Shown here in pieces: positions 36,341 to 46,000 of a DNA stretch of 64,000 bases. The DNA is from Paenibacillus gorillae (GTDB lineage: Bacteria > Bacillota > Bacilli > Paenibacillales > Paenibacillaceae). The DNA lies in NCBI RefSeq assembly GCF_000513275.1, contig NZ_CBVJ010000110.1, positions 36,705 through 100,704 on the forward strand, written 5' to 3'. The notes beneath the pieces are model-generated. The model saw nothing but the letters and a program-made list of their open reading frames with translations, had not been told where the DNA came from and ran no database searches. Each line of letters opens with the position of its first letter. Within the stretch, counting starts at the first letter, position 1. The position numbers were made by a program, and so were the translations under genes.

Positions 36341-37345
36341 ATGAGCAAAAAGTTGAAATGGGGTATTCTAGGCTGTGCCGGAATTGCTAAGGGAGCTGTC
36401 ATTCCGGGACTGCAATTATCGGATTTGAATGAGGTAGCCGCTATCGCAAGCCGCGATGGCGATAAAGCAAAACGGACGGCAGAGGAAATGAACATTCCGG
36501 TTGCATATGACAGCTATGAGGCTCTTCTAGCGGACTCTTCGATCGACGTCATCTATATTCCGCTGCCGAACCATTTGCACAAAGAATGGGCCATTCGTGC
36601 CGCGGAAGCAGGCAAGCATATTTTATGCGAAAAACCGCTCGCTTTAACAGAAAGCGAAGCAGCGGAAATGGTCGAAGCGGCCGACAAAGCCGGTGTTCTT
36701 CTCGCCGAAGCCTTCATGTACCGCTATCACCCTCGCTATGAGACGATAAAAGAATGGATCGCTTCCGGGGCAATCGGCGAAGTACGAGGCATACGCGGTG
36801 CCTTCACGTTCAACAATGCCAAGGATACAGCGAATGTCCGTTACCGCAAGGCATGGGGCGGCGGCTCCATCTATGATGTTGGCTGCTATCCAATCAGCGC
36901 AGCTCGCATGCTGTTTGGCAAAGAACCGGAAGCCGTTACGGTGAACGCACAGTTCTCTCCTGAGCATGATGATGTAGACATGATGGCTTCCGGCCTGCTT
37001 GAATTCGAAGGAAACGTAGCGCTGACTTTCGATTGCGGCATGTGGTCCGCCTTCCGCAACCCGCTAGAGGTGCTGGGCAGCGAGGGCATCATCGAGATTC
37101 CATCCGCTTTTGTAACACCATCGCAAGAGAGCGGCACGATTTACTTAACGGCAAACGGTGAGCGCAAAGAGATCGAAGTTCCTTATGTGAATGCCTATAC
37201 TGCGCAAGCTGACCATATTGCCCGCTCCATCACGGAAGGTACACCGCTGCCGTTCCCGGCTTCGGATGCCATTCTTAACATGAGAGTCATTGACGCCTGC
37301 TTGCTGTCGGCACGTGAGCGGACAAGAGTCGTACTGAAACCGTAA
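36341..37345 (+). CDS. Gfo/Idh/MocA family NAD(P)-dependent oxidoreductase
   Basis: This 334-residue cytosolic dehydrogenase has the Rossmann motif GILGCAGIAKGAVIPG, the signature CEKPLALTESEA and the second domain MYRYHPRYETIKEWIASGAIGEVRG, with the YDVGCYPISAARM segment that usually holds the catalytic Lys/Asp/His region. The sequence resembles the glucose-fructose oxidoreductase/xylose dehydrogenase branch. A good GAGGG site precedes the ATG. An aldo/keto reductase follows 63 nt downstream and an AraC regulator is divergent, which suggests a small sugar redox unit. The substrate is unknown. Confidence 0.92.
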   Translation: MSKKLKWGILGCAGIAKGAVIPGLQLSDLNEVAAIASRDGDKAKRTAEEMNIPVAYDSYEALLADSSIDVIYIPLPNHLHKEWAIRAAEAGKHILCEKPLALTESEAAEMVEAADKAGVLLAEAFMYRYHPRYETIKEWIASGAIGEVRGIRGAFTFNNAKDTANVRYRKAWGGGSIYDVGCYPISAARMLFGKEPEAVTVNAQFSPEHDDVDMMASGLLEFEGNVALTFDCGMWSAFRNPLEVLGSEGIIEIPSAFVTPSQESGTIYLTANGERKEIEVPYVNAYTAQADHIARSITEGTPLPFPASDAILNMRVIDACLLSARERTRVVLKP

Positions 37346-37408
37346 GCGCTCGCAAATAGGCACAGTAGCGGATGTTTAACGGCAGTAATATTTAACGAGG
37401 AGGTTAGC

Positions 37409-38353
37409 ATGGCTATGGAATATTTACATGTGCAAGGACTCGATAAACCCGTGTCGCGCCTGATGAAGGGCTCCGACTATTTCTACCACAACGCTTACGA
37501 CAAAGCGGCAGCGAATTTGGATGCATTCTTTGCGATTGGAGGCAACTCCATTGATACCGCTCATATTTACTGCGGTGGGCAAAGCGAGGAAGTAATCGGC
37601 CGTTATATGAAAGAAAGGGGCAACCGCGAGCAGTGGGTCGTGCTGACCAAAGGCGCGCACCATGACCAGAATGGCCCGCGCGTGAGCCGCGAAGCGATCC
37701 GAAGCGACTTGAAGGACAGCATGGAACGTCTGCAATTCGACTACATTGATATGTATGCTCTGCATCGTGATGATCCCTCCGTCCCGGCGGGCGAGGTCAT
37801 TGATGCACTGAACGAACATATCGCTTCCGGCGCTGTAAGAGCGATTGGGGTATCCAACTGGAGCTGGCAGCGCATTCAGGAAGCCAATGAATATGCTGCA
37901 GCTAATGGCTTGGTTGGCTTCTCCTTCAGCAGCCCGAACCTCAGCCTGGCGAAAGCCAATGAGCCTTTCTGGGCAGGCTGCGTCTCCGCCGACGAAGAGA
38001 CTTGCGCTTGGCATGAGGAGAATCAGATCCCTTTGTTCTCATGGTCTTCTCAAGCCAGAGGCTTCTTCACCGGAAGATTCTCGCCGGAGGATCGGTCGAA
38101 CGAAGATTTGGTCCGCGTCTTCTACAGCGAAGACAACTGGGAGCGTCTTGAACGGGCCAAGCAGTTAGGCGAGCGTAAAAACGTCTCCGCCATTCAAATT
38201 GCACTGGCTTACGTACTGAACCAGCCATTCCCGACTAGCGCCTTAATTGGCGCCCAATCGCTGGAAGAGCTTCGCTCTTGCGACGAAGGCTCACGAATTG
38301 TTTTGAGCCCGGAAGAGCGGAATTGGCTGGATCTATCATCGGATAAAAAGTAG
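37409..38353 (+). CDS. Aldo/keto reductase
   Basis: This 314-residue TIM-barrel NADPH oxidoreductase has the catalytic tetrad visible: Asp and Tyr in SIDTAHIYCGGQSEE, Lys in VVLTKGAHH and His in MYALHRDD. The cofactor segment GVSNWSWQRI and the C-terminal ALIGAQSLEELRS fit the family, and 314 residues is standard length. GAGGAGG lies 6 nt before the ATG. It follows the dehydrogenase gene in the same direction and ends before a terminator. The pair could interconvert a sugar and its keto or polyol form; this is inference. Confidence 0.93.
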   Translation: MAMEYLHVQGLDKPVSRLMKGSDYFYHNAYDKAAANLDAFFAIGGNSIDTAHIYCGGQSEEVIGRYMKERGNREQWVVLTKGAHHDQNGPRVSREAIRSDLKDSMERLQFDYIDMYALHRDDPSVPAGEVIDALNEHIASGAVRAIGVSNWSWQRIQEANEYAAANGLVGFSFSSPNLSLAKANEPFWAGCVSADEETCAWHEENQIPLFSWSSQARGFFTGRFSPEDRSNEDLVRVFYSEDNWERLERAKQLGERKNVSAIQIALAYVLNQPFPTSALIGAQSLEELRSCDEGSRIVLSPEERNWLDLSSDKK

Positions 38354-38383
38354 CATTAGTAGCAATAGGTATCAACAGGCAAC

Positions 38384-38438
38384 AAAAAGGTCAATAGAGA
38401 ACGCATGGCGAATGCCAGCACCTCCATTGACCTTTTTT
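38384..38438. terminator. Bidirectional terminator between reductase and acetyltransferase genes
   Basis: AAAAAGGTCAAT pairs with ATTGACCTTTTTT at the base of a longer imperfect stem; the genes on both sides converge on it. Confidence 0.8.
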
Positions 38439-38449
38439 CACATTCTAAA

Positions 38450-38860
38450 TCATGAGATAATCTTGGTTAATAAAATTTCAAGCGGCTCATTCTCCAGCAA
38501 TAGACAGCCGGCGTCCTTGTAGCCCAGCTTCCGGTAGAAATGCTGTGCTTCTTCATTAGCCAGCGTCGATGTCATCACAAGCTTCGAGCCCTTCTGCTTC
38601 ATTTCCTCTTCCCAGAACAGAACTGCTTGCTTACCAAGCCCTTTTCCCCGGTACTCATCGTCGAGCCAAAGCAAATTCATAAACGGCGTATTGTCCCAGA
38701 AATAACCGTACCTCAGCCATCCGAAGCTGCTGCCTTCCTCGCTGCGCAGCATATAAATTTCTTGTTCATTGATTTTGGAAACGATTAAGTGCTGGAGCAG
38801 ATGTTGATCTCTATCCAAAATATAATCATAGTCCGCCATTGTGGCCTTCTCTATTATCAT
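38450..38860 (-). CDS. GNAT family N-acetyltransferase
   Basis: This 136-residue protein has a compact GNAT fold. The acetyl-CoA-binding motif A is LLWLDDEYRGKGLGKQAVLFWEEEMKQ (Gln/Arg-x-x-Gly-x-Gly/Ala form), followed by LVMTSTLANEEAQHFYRKLGY, in which the Tyr near the end is the usual general acid. GGAGG lies 10 nt before the ATG. It is transcribed away from a second, frameshifted GNAT gene. The acceptor substrate cannot be predicted. Confidence 0.88.
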   Translation of the reverse strand: MIIEKATMADYDYILDRDQHLLQHLIVSKINEQEIYMLRSEEGSSFGWLRYGYFWDNTPFMNLLWLDDEYRGKGLGKQAVLFWEEEMKQKGSKLVMTSTLANEEAQHFYRKLGYKDAGCLLLENEPLEILLTKIIS

Positions 38861-38995
38861 CGGATATATGCCTCCATTTCAGTCTTGGTCTATTCTCAAA
38901 CTGGTTTACTAAAAACAAAAGAAATTGGATCTTTTTCAGCCAGTCATTCACTTCTATACTGTTCATTAACGATATGAAACAAGAGGTGTATAAGA

Positions 38996-39581
38996 ATGAC
39001 GACAGATACGCTGAGACTGCAAGGAAAACGAGTCGATTTGCTTCGAATGGACGAGCATCATGCCGAACCTTTGCTTGAAGCGGCACAGGGTATGGCAGAC
39101 TGGTCCCTATACATGAAGCCACTTCAAACGCTTGCCGACGTGCAGTATTTCATCAGCAAATCCAAACAAGACGAGGCCGCTGGTACATGCATTCCTTATG
39201 TTATTTGGGATCATGCAGGGAAAAAAAATCGTCGGCAGCACCCGCCTATTCGATCTATCCGCGGAGCACCGCGGCCTGGAGATCGGCAGCACATGGCTGA
39301 ACCCATCTGTCTGGCGTACCCGGGTTAATACGGAATGCAAATATTTATTGCTGCGCGAGGCATTTGAACATCTCGATATGCTGCGTGTGCAGATAAAGAC
39401 CGATCTGCGCAACCTTCAATCCCAAGCAGCCATTGAACGCATTGGTGCCGTCAAAGAAGGCATTTTGCGCAAACACCGCATTCTTCACGACGGCTATGTG
39501 CGTGACACCGTCATGTACAGCATTACGAATGATGAATGGCCTGATGTTAGAATCAGGCTGGAATCGATGCTGGAGCAGTAA
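38996..39581 (+). pseudogene. GNAT acetyltransferase (RimJ/RimL-like) with a +1 frameshift
   Basis: The first frame (38996 onward) reads TLRLQGKRVDLLRMDEHHAEPLLEAA up to VIWDHAGKK, then breaks at a run of eight A (39221-39228). Reading one base fewer continues as IVGSTRLFDLSAEHRGLEIG, then WRTRVNTECKYLLLREAFE and MLRVQIKTDLRNLQSQAAIE to the stop at 39581, giving a complete RimJ/RimL-type GNAT of about 194 residues. Both halves look intact and unbroken by other stops. The break is either a recent inactivation, phase variation in the A8 tract or a homopolymer sequencing error. Confidence 0.85.
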
Positions 39582-39599
39582 GCACGAGTAATGGCCGTA

Positions 39600-40262
39600 T
39601 TACTTTCGCTTTATCCTTAGTTTATAGAGCAGCCATGAGACAACAATTGGTTCATTTTGCCGGTGGCGTGCCACCTTGTCCTTGAGAGGAAAATCCTGAG
39701 ATGTGACCTCTAGTTTCGCGATGGGCGCAACTGGCGTCGTGCTGATCCATTCATCAAAAGAAACGAGTGAGTTGGAGGGGCTATCAAAGGATTGCCGGGG
39801 GAGAAAGTAGATCATCCCGTCCGTCCAAGGATCTGCGGCTATCGTCTCAGGCGTTAAAGAGAAAAAATAGTAACGCCGATTTCCTTTTACCTTGAAGCAG
39901 GCATTACGAAAATTTCCCGACAGCTTGCTCCGGTCAAACACAGCATAAAATAGAGGCCAGATGCCATCTTTGGTTCCGAATACAGCTTCCACATACTGCC
40001 CGTTATAGCGCGTCTGCCTTCTCGTCTCGAATTCGCTAATCTCTTTATCGTTAGAGCCATGCAGAATGACGGGCTTGTTTATTGCAATATACTGGCAGAA
40101 CCGGTGTTTGGAATACGGACCTTCATACCTGATCTCTCTTTCATGAAAAATCGCATCGGCATAGATCCGCTCGAATGTATGGACTTCATCTTCTGTAAAT
40201 GAAGCCGGAGGCATCCGGTAAAATAAAAGGCGCATAACAAACGAAACGACCAGGTTCAACAA
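39600..40262 (-). CDS. Conserved-looking protein of unknown function
   Basis: This 220-residue protein has no signal peptide and one weak N-terminal hydrophobic stretch (LLNLVVSFVMRLLFYRM). I do not recognise a family. It has many charged and aromatic residues; segments such as NKPVILHGSND, RYNGQYVEAVFGTKDGIWPLFYAVFDR and KGNRRYYFFSLTPE read as ordered alpha/beta structure. The TTG at 40262 is taken as start because AGGAGGTGA lies 8 nt upstream; an ATG at 40301 would cross that site. It lies just beyond repeat copy D and convergent with the frameshifted acetyltransferase gene. Confidence 0.7.
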   Translation of the reverse strand: MLNLVVSFVMRLLFYRMPPASFTEDEVHTFERIYADAIFHEREIRYEGPYSKHRFCQYIAINKPVILHGSNDKEISEFETRRQTRYNGQYVEAVFGTKDGIWPLFYAVFDRSKLSGNFRNACFKVKGNRRYYFFSLTPETIAADPWTDGMIYFLPRQSFDSPSNSLVSFDEWISTTPVAPIAKLEVTSQDFPLKDKVARHRQNEPIVVSWLLYKLRIKRK

Positions 40263-40302
40263 GACTCTTTCACCTCCTATGGTGGAGTGGCTGCTACCCA
40301 AT

Positions 40303-40489
40303 CAAAATGTAAATCTGCAGGTTGTCAGCCGCTTTTCCGACGATTTTCCCCATCAAAATGCAAAAGTAGCAGTTTGATTGTCCTAAAAAGCGGAAATAGC
40401 GCGAATTACGATGATTTCAAATGCACTTTTGCATTTTGAACGCTATTTTGGACCTTTTGGGACTAATCAGCATGCACTTTTACATTTTG
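40303..40489 (+). repeat. Dispersed four-box element, copy D (187 bp)
   Basis: Direct boxes start at 40303 and 40354 and inverted boxes end at 40438 and 40489, both 51 nt apart. Box 2 has one extra base (AAAAGTAGCAG instead of AAAAGTGCAG), which explains the length of 187. Orientation is as A and C. It lies between the start of an unknown gene and the 3' end of an SLH gene. Confidence 0.85.
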
Positions 40490-40599
40490 TTTCTCATTTG
40501 GCCCGGAGAGACAGCCTGTGGAGTTGTTTCGCATCCGGTTGGTTGCTGTGCTCTGGGAAATTCGCGGGATAGAAGTCAGCTTGACAATAACCCTCTAAG

Positions 40600-42855
40600 T
40601 TACAGCTTGAGACCCAAACCCAGCGTAATATTCAACAAGCGGAGGATCATAACGACCGACTCTGCACGAGTAGCTGTTGCGTTTGGATCAAACTTTCCTT
40701 CGCTTTTACCGCTAATGACGCCGGCTTCTGCAAGTTGATTAATTTGAGCTTCCGCCCAGCTTCCCGTTACATCTTTAAACTTGGAATCGCCTGAGGCTTC
40801 GCCTAGTTTCAATAGCTTAGAGAGAATGGCAACCATTTCTGCCCGGGTGATCTCATTATTTGGTTTGAATGAACCATCTTTGTACCCGCCAATAATACCA
40901 TTCGCCTTCAAAGCATTTATCGCATTAGCTGCCCAGTGACCTTGAGTGTCGGCAAAAGAAGCATCTCCTGTGGACTCAATTCCCAGTGCCTTAACTAACA
41001 TACTTGCAAACTCAGCTCTTGTAACACTAGCATCTGCGTGGAAGGAGCCGTCTTCATAGCCGCTGACAAAACCGATTTTAGCAGCCAGCTCAATGGCAGA
41101 GGAACTCCAGCTATTTGCCTTAACGTCTGAGAATGAAACCGTGGTATCGGCATCAACCGCAGTTTTCACCTTTTCCTTCACTGCTTCTGCTTTGACAAGC
41201 TTCTCGTCTAGAGCAGGCTTTTCAGGCTTCTGCGATGGTGTTGGCGATGGGCTCGCAGTTGGTGTCGGGCTTGGACTTGGTGTTGCTACTGGCGGCATAC
41301 CGCCTCCGGTGCCACCGCCTCCGCCAGTACCGCCGCCGTTGCCTCCACCTGTACCGCCGTTGCCTCCACCTGTACCGCCGTTGCCTCCATTACTTCCGAT
41401 GACAACCATGCGAAGCGTATTTAGATCGTAGTAATTGCCCTGCTCTACGATAAAGCTTTCTGTCGTAAAATCGTTATAGCCTGGTTTTGATACCGTTATT
41501 GTGTATGTGCCGTCCGGAATATTAAAAATAGAGAACATACCGCTGCCTGCGTAGGTTGTCGTAACGAAGTCTGTTCCGTTAATGGTCACGCTGGCATAGC
41601 CGATTCCTTCGTTATTCTGATTTTGAACTGTACCAAATACTTGAGAGTTATAAGCAGTAATTACGGGAACATCCGTCGTTGAATCTTTCATGACGATATT
41701 TTGGTTTGGCGTCGTATTAATCGTCACATAACCGGTCTTCCCTATAACTAAATGAAAGAGTCCAACAGGTACATTCTCGAAGAGATAGTTACCGTTTACA
41801 TCTGTGTTAACCGTATCGAATAATGTGCCATTATACGCACCAAGATAGATGCTTACAGAAGTACCAGATAGCCCCTCACTCGTAGCGAGATTTTCAATTT
41901 TGCCTTTAACAGTTCCTGTTCCGTGAGGCTGGGTTGCCGCAGTAACAACGACAGGAATCGTTACTTCTTTGTCTTGCAGCGTAGCCGTTATCAGCCCGTT
42001 GCCTTCTTGTACCCCAAAAATAAAGCCATTATTAGAAACAGATACAATAGAAGAGTTGGAAGAATTCCATCTTATAAGCGGCGACACGCTAGCTGAAGAA
42101 CCATCGCTATAGTTAGCAGTAATATTTGTACCTGTAAATTGACCAACTTCTAATTCGAGAGAATGTGGATTCGCAGTTAGCTCTACAAGCGTTTTAGGAG
42201 GGGGAGTGCTCTCTCCATCAGCGAGAAGTGTAATATCACCAAAAGGAACCCGTTCACCCGGAACAATAGCAAAGCTTTCTGTAACTTGAGTCTGGTATCC
42301 TGTTTTTGAGAGGGTTAGCGTATACGTACCATAAGGAACATTTGATATAATAAAATGTCCATAGTTCTGACTTGTCGTTATAGAGTGCGGTTGGCCTGTT
42401 ACTTGAATAGTAACACCGCCCACTTCAGCCCCCTGTGTATTTCTCACTGTTCCATAGATATAAGAAAAATCCATAATATACGGAATCACTGTCACTGTTT
42501 GGTTCGCAGTTACTGTATTGTTATTAGGAATTATTATTGAAGAAAGATAACCCGGTTTCGATAACTGTAAATAAAAATCGCCTTCAGGTGCCGTGTTGAA
42601 CGTGTAAACCCCATCGTTGCCAGTAAAAGTCGAACCTGCCTCCTCTCCACCAGCACCCCATTCTCCGCCAGTATACAACGTCACCTTAACCCCGCTCATA
42701 GGACCATTTGTTTCACGATCAATTACTGAACCTGTAACGCTTCCCGTATTTGGTGCTGCCGATACCGTGCTGCCTACTAAAAAAAATAGAAGAGCAACGA
42801 CAGTAAAAATAGATAAAGCTACTTTTGTTGAAACTATGTTAAACTTCTCTCTCAT
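40600..42855 (-). CDS. SLH-domain cell-surface protein with carboxypeptidase-regulatory-like repeats (paralog 1)
   Basis: This 751-residue exported protein has a signal peptide of about 33 residues ending VSAAP. It has repeated beta-sandwich modules of the carboxypeptidase-regulatory type (GSVTGSVIDRETNGPMSGVK, FSYIYGTVRNTQGAEVGGV, GTVKGKIENLATSEGLSGTS), one Big_2-like module (LELEVGQFTGTNITANYSDG), a Gly-rich linker, a PSPTP linker and three C-terminal SLH domains (FSDVKANSWSSSAIELAAKI, FADTQGHWAANAINALKANG, FKDVTGSWAEAQINQLAEAG). The SLH part should bind pyruvylated wall polymer. It is a shorter paralog of the next gene; the last 700 nt are almost identical between them. GGAGG precedes the ATG. 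Confidence 0.92.
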   Translation of the reverse strand: MREKFNIVSTKVALSIFTVVALLFFLVGSTVSAAPNTGSVTGSVIDRETNGPMSGVKVTLYTGGEWGAGGEEAGSTFTGNDGVYTFNTAPEGDFYLQLSKPGYLSSIIIPNNNTVTANQTVTVIPYIMDFSYIYGTVRNTQGAEVGGVTIQVTGQPHSITTSQNYGHFIISNVPYGTYTLTLSKTGYQTQVTESFAIVPGERVPFGDITLLADGESTPPPKTLVELTANPHSLELEVGQFTGTNITANYSDGSSASVSPLIRWNSSNSSIVSVSNNGFIFGVQEGNGLITATLQDKEVTIPVVVTAATQPHGTGTVKGKIENLATSEGLSGTSVSIYLGAYNGTLFDTVNTDVNGNYLFENVPVGLFHLVIGKTGYVTINTTPNQNIVMKDSTTDVPVITAYNSQVFGTVQNQNNEGIGYASVTINGTDFVTTTYAGSGMFSIFNIPDGTYTITVSKPGYNDFTTESFIVEQGNYYDLNTLRMVVIGSNGGNGGTGGGNGGTGGGNGGGTGGGGGTGGGMPPVATPSPSPTPTASPSPTPSQKPEKPALDEKLVKAEAVKEKVKTAVDADTTVSFSDVKANSWSSSAIELAAKIGFVSGYEDGSFHADASVTRAEFASMLVKALGIESTGDASFADTQGHWAANAINALKANGIIGGYKDGSFKPNNEITRAEMVAILSKLLKLGEASGDSKFKDVTGSWAEAQINQLAEAGVISGKSEGKFDPNATATRAESVVMILRLLNITLGLGLKL
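40602..41304 (-). repeat. Near-identical direct repeat, SLH 3' copy 1
   Basis: This 703-nt segment aligns without a single gap to 43022-43724 (constant offset 2420 nt) with only scattered substitutions. It encodes the linker and three SLH domains of paralog 1. Confidence 0.9.
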
Positions 42856-43016
42856 TTTGAAATCCTCCGCTTTCTAAAATTACTTATACAAAAATGATGA
42901 TGTTATGACTAATTTCTCTAACTAATTGTTGTTGTAAAATCATTCAAAAAGACCACCATATCGAAAGGCGTTCAGCATCCACTAAGTCAGCCTTTCGAGT
43001 TTTAATCTATCTATAG

Positions 43017-46000
43017 TTAATACAGCTTGAGACCCAAATCCAGCGTAATATTCAACAAGCGGAGGATCATAACAACTGACTCTGCACGAGTGGCTGTTGC
43101 GTTTGGATCAAACTTGCCCTCGCTTTTACCGCTAATGACGCCGGCTTCTGCAAGTTGGTTAATTTGAGCTTCCGCCCAGCTTCCCGTCACATCTTTAAAC
43201 TTGGAATCGCCTGAGGCTTCGCCTAGTTTCAATAGCTTAGAGAGAATGGCAACCATTTCTGCCCGGGTGATCTCATTATTTGGTTTGAATGAACCATCTT
43301 TGTACCCGCCAATAATACCATTCGCCTTCAAAGCATTTATCGCATTAGCAGCCCAGTGACCTTGAGTGTCGGCAAAAGAAGCATCTCCTGCGGACTCGAT
43401 GCCCAGTGCCTTAACTAGCATACTCGCAAACTCAGCTCTTGTAACACTAGCATCTGCGTGGAAGGAGCCGTCTTCATAGCCGCTGACAAAACCGATTTTA
43501 GCAGCCAGCTCAATGGCAGAGGAACTCCAGCTATTTGCCTTAACGTCTGAGAATGAAACCGTGGTGTCGGCATCAGCAGCTTTTTGGACCTTTTCCCTCA
43601 CTGCTTCTGCTTTGACAAGCTTCTCGTCTAGAGCAGGCTTTTCTGGCTTCTGCGATGGTGTTGGCGATGGGCTCGCAGTTGGTGTCGGGCTTGGACTTGG
43701 TGTTGCTACTGGCGGCGTACCGCCACCAGGGCCACCGCCGATGCCTCCACCATTGTTACCGCCGCCGTTTCCTGTTGCAACCATGCGAAGTGTGTTCAAA
43801 TTGTACAAATTGCCTTTCTCCACGGTGAATTGATCCGTAGTCAGATCTTTATAGCCTGGTTTTGAGATTGTTAACGTATACGTACCGTCCGGGATATTAA
43901 AGATCGAGAAAATACCGATACCCGGAAAGGTTGCTGACACGATATCTGTTCCGTTAACTTTAACAATGGCATCACCGATTGCCTCGTTACTCTCGTTCTC
44001 TACTGTTCCTAATACTTGTGAATAAAAAGCAGAGATGTCTGGTACTAACGTCACCTCATTCTCTTTAACCACAATGCTAAATGTTGTAGTGTGAAATGAA
44101 ACATAACCCGCTTTCTCTACAGATAGATGGAATAATCCCGCAGGTACGTTCTCGCTTACAAATAAGCCATTATCATCAGTTACTACCGTTTCGAACAAAG
44201 TACCAGGATATTCACCGGTATATATACCTACTGAAGCACCGGATAATTCCTCTCCCGTTGCCAAATCTCTAATCTTCCCTTTTACGGTGCCTGTCTTCTG
44301 CGAGCCAGGTGCCGTCGTTACCATAACTGGAATAGAGACCGTTTTATCACCCAGTTTTGCTGTTACTGTCACTCCTTCTCCTTCACTCACGCCAATGATT
44401 TCACCAGTACTGGAGACATCCACAATCGAGGGATTCGAAGAGGTCCAGCTAACCTTTGAAGTCACATCACCATAGGTTGCGTTAATATAGAAAGCCCTAA
44501 TCGTTGCCTTTGTTGTTTTACCTACTTGGAGCTCCAGTTGACTCGGATCAGCCGTCAAAAAGAGAACTGTCATGGGATTCGACTCCCCCTCTTCTACAAG
44601 AACGAGTCTGCTCGGATAAACAGACTCACCTCGGACAACTGAAAAACTTTCGGTAACCAAAGGTTCATATCCTTCCTTGGTAATAGTCAGGGTATGCATA
44701 CCAAGGGGCACATTATCTAGTCGAAAAAACCCTGATTGTTCTGGTGTAGTTACTTGATATTCAGTACCTGTCACTGTTACCGTAGCGCCTCCGATTTCAA
44801 AGCCTCGTGTATCCCTGATTGAACCAGAGATTTGTGAAAATGCCATGTTATACGGCTCTATAGTTACGGTCTCATCGTTTATGGACTTCTTGTCAGTCAT
44901 CCAATTGCCCGGAACATAATTATCTTTTCTAAACAATAAAAAAATCCCCCCTTCTGGTACATTCTTGAACGTATATGTACCATCTGAATCAGTGACAATT
45001 GAACCGACTTCAATTCCCCCACCGCCAGGAATATAAAACAATCTCACTTCAACTCCACTTAATGGGGCATTGGTTGCTAAGTCATTAACAACCCCTGTTA
45101 CGGTTCCTGTTCCGATAGGTTTAGGTCTTGCAGTCACCACAACGGGAATCGCAACTTCCTTATCCTCAAGCGCAGCGGTTATCGTTGTGCTTCCTTCTTT
45201 CAACCCAATAATTGCACCAGTACTAGCTACATGTACGATTTCAGGATTAGAAGCAGTCCATCTTACCCGCGACGTCACATCAGCCGAGGAACCATTGCTA
45301 TAATGAGCAGTGATGAATGCCACTGCCATTTGACCAGCCTCAACCTCAACTGATTGTCGATTCGAACTTAACCCGATAACTGTTTTGGGTGGTGGTGGTG
45401 TCTCACCATCAGCAAGAAGTGTAATATCCCCTAAAGAGACCCTTGCTCTTTCACCTGGAAGTACCGTAAAACTTTCTATCAGATCCTGGTATCCAGGTTT
45501 TAAGATGAGTAATGTATACACTCCATGAGGCACATTTGAAAATTGAAAATAACCTGAAGTTTCCGGAGTAACAACATAATATGGCTGACCAATTATTTGA
45601 ACCTCAACACCACCAATTTCAGCCCCTTGCGTGTTTTTCACTATACCGTGAACAAGAGTAATTTCCATAAAATACGGCATCACTGTAACAACTTCGCCTG
45701 CAACTGCCGTATTGCCATTAGGAATAAAATTTGAAGATAGATACCCTTCCTTCACAATATTCAAGTAAAACTTGCCCGTAGGAACATTGTCAAACGTATA
45801 TACACCGTCAGTTCCGGTAATAATCGAACCTACTTCTTCTCCCCCTGCACCATCCGCACCAGCAAATAGTTTGACCGACACACCGCTCAAGGGACCATTG
45901 GTTTCCAGATCATTAATAACCCCCGTAACCGTCCCCGTATCAGGAGCCGGATCTGCCGATACCGCGCTGCTGCCTAGTAAAGAAACTAGCAGAGCCACTA

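Noticed and set aside
42962..42998. Hairpin CGAAAGGC/GCCTTTCG between the SLH paralogs
   Set aside because: Long loop and no T-tract on the transcribed (minus) strand, so not supported as a terminator.
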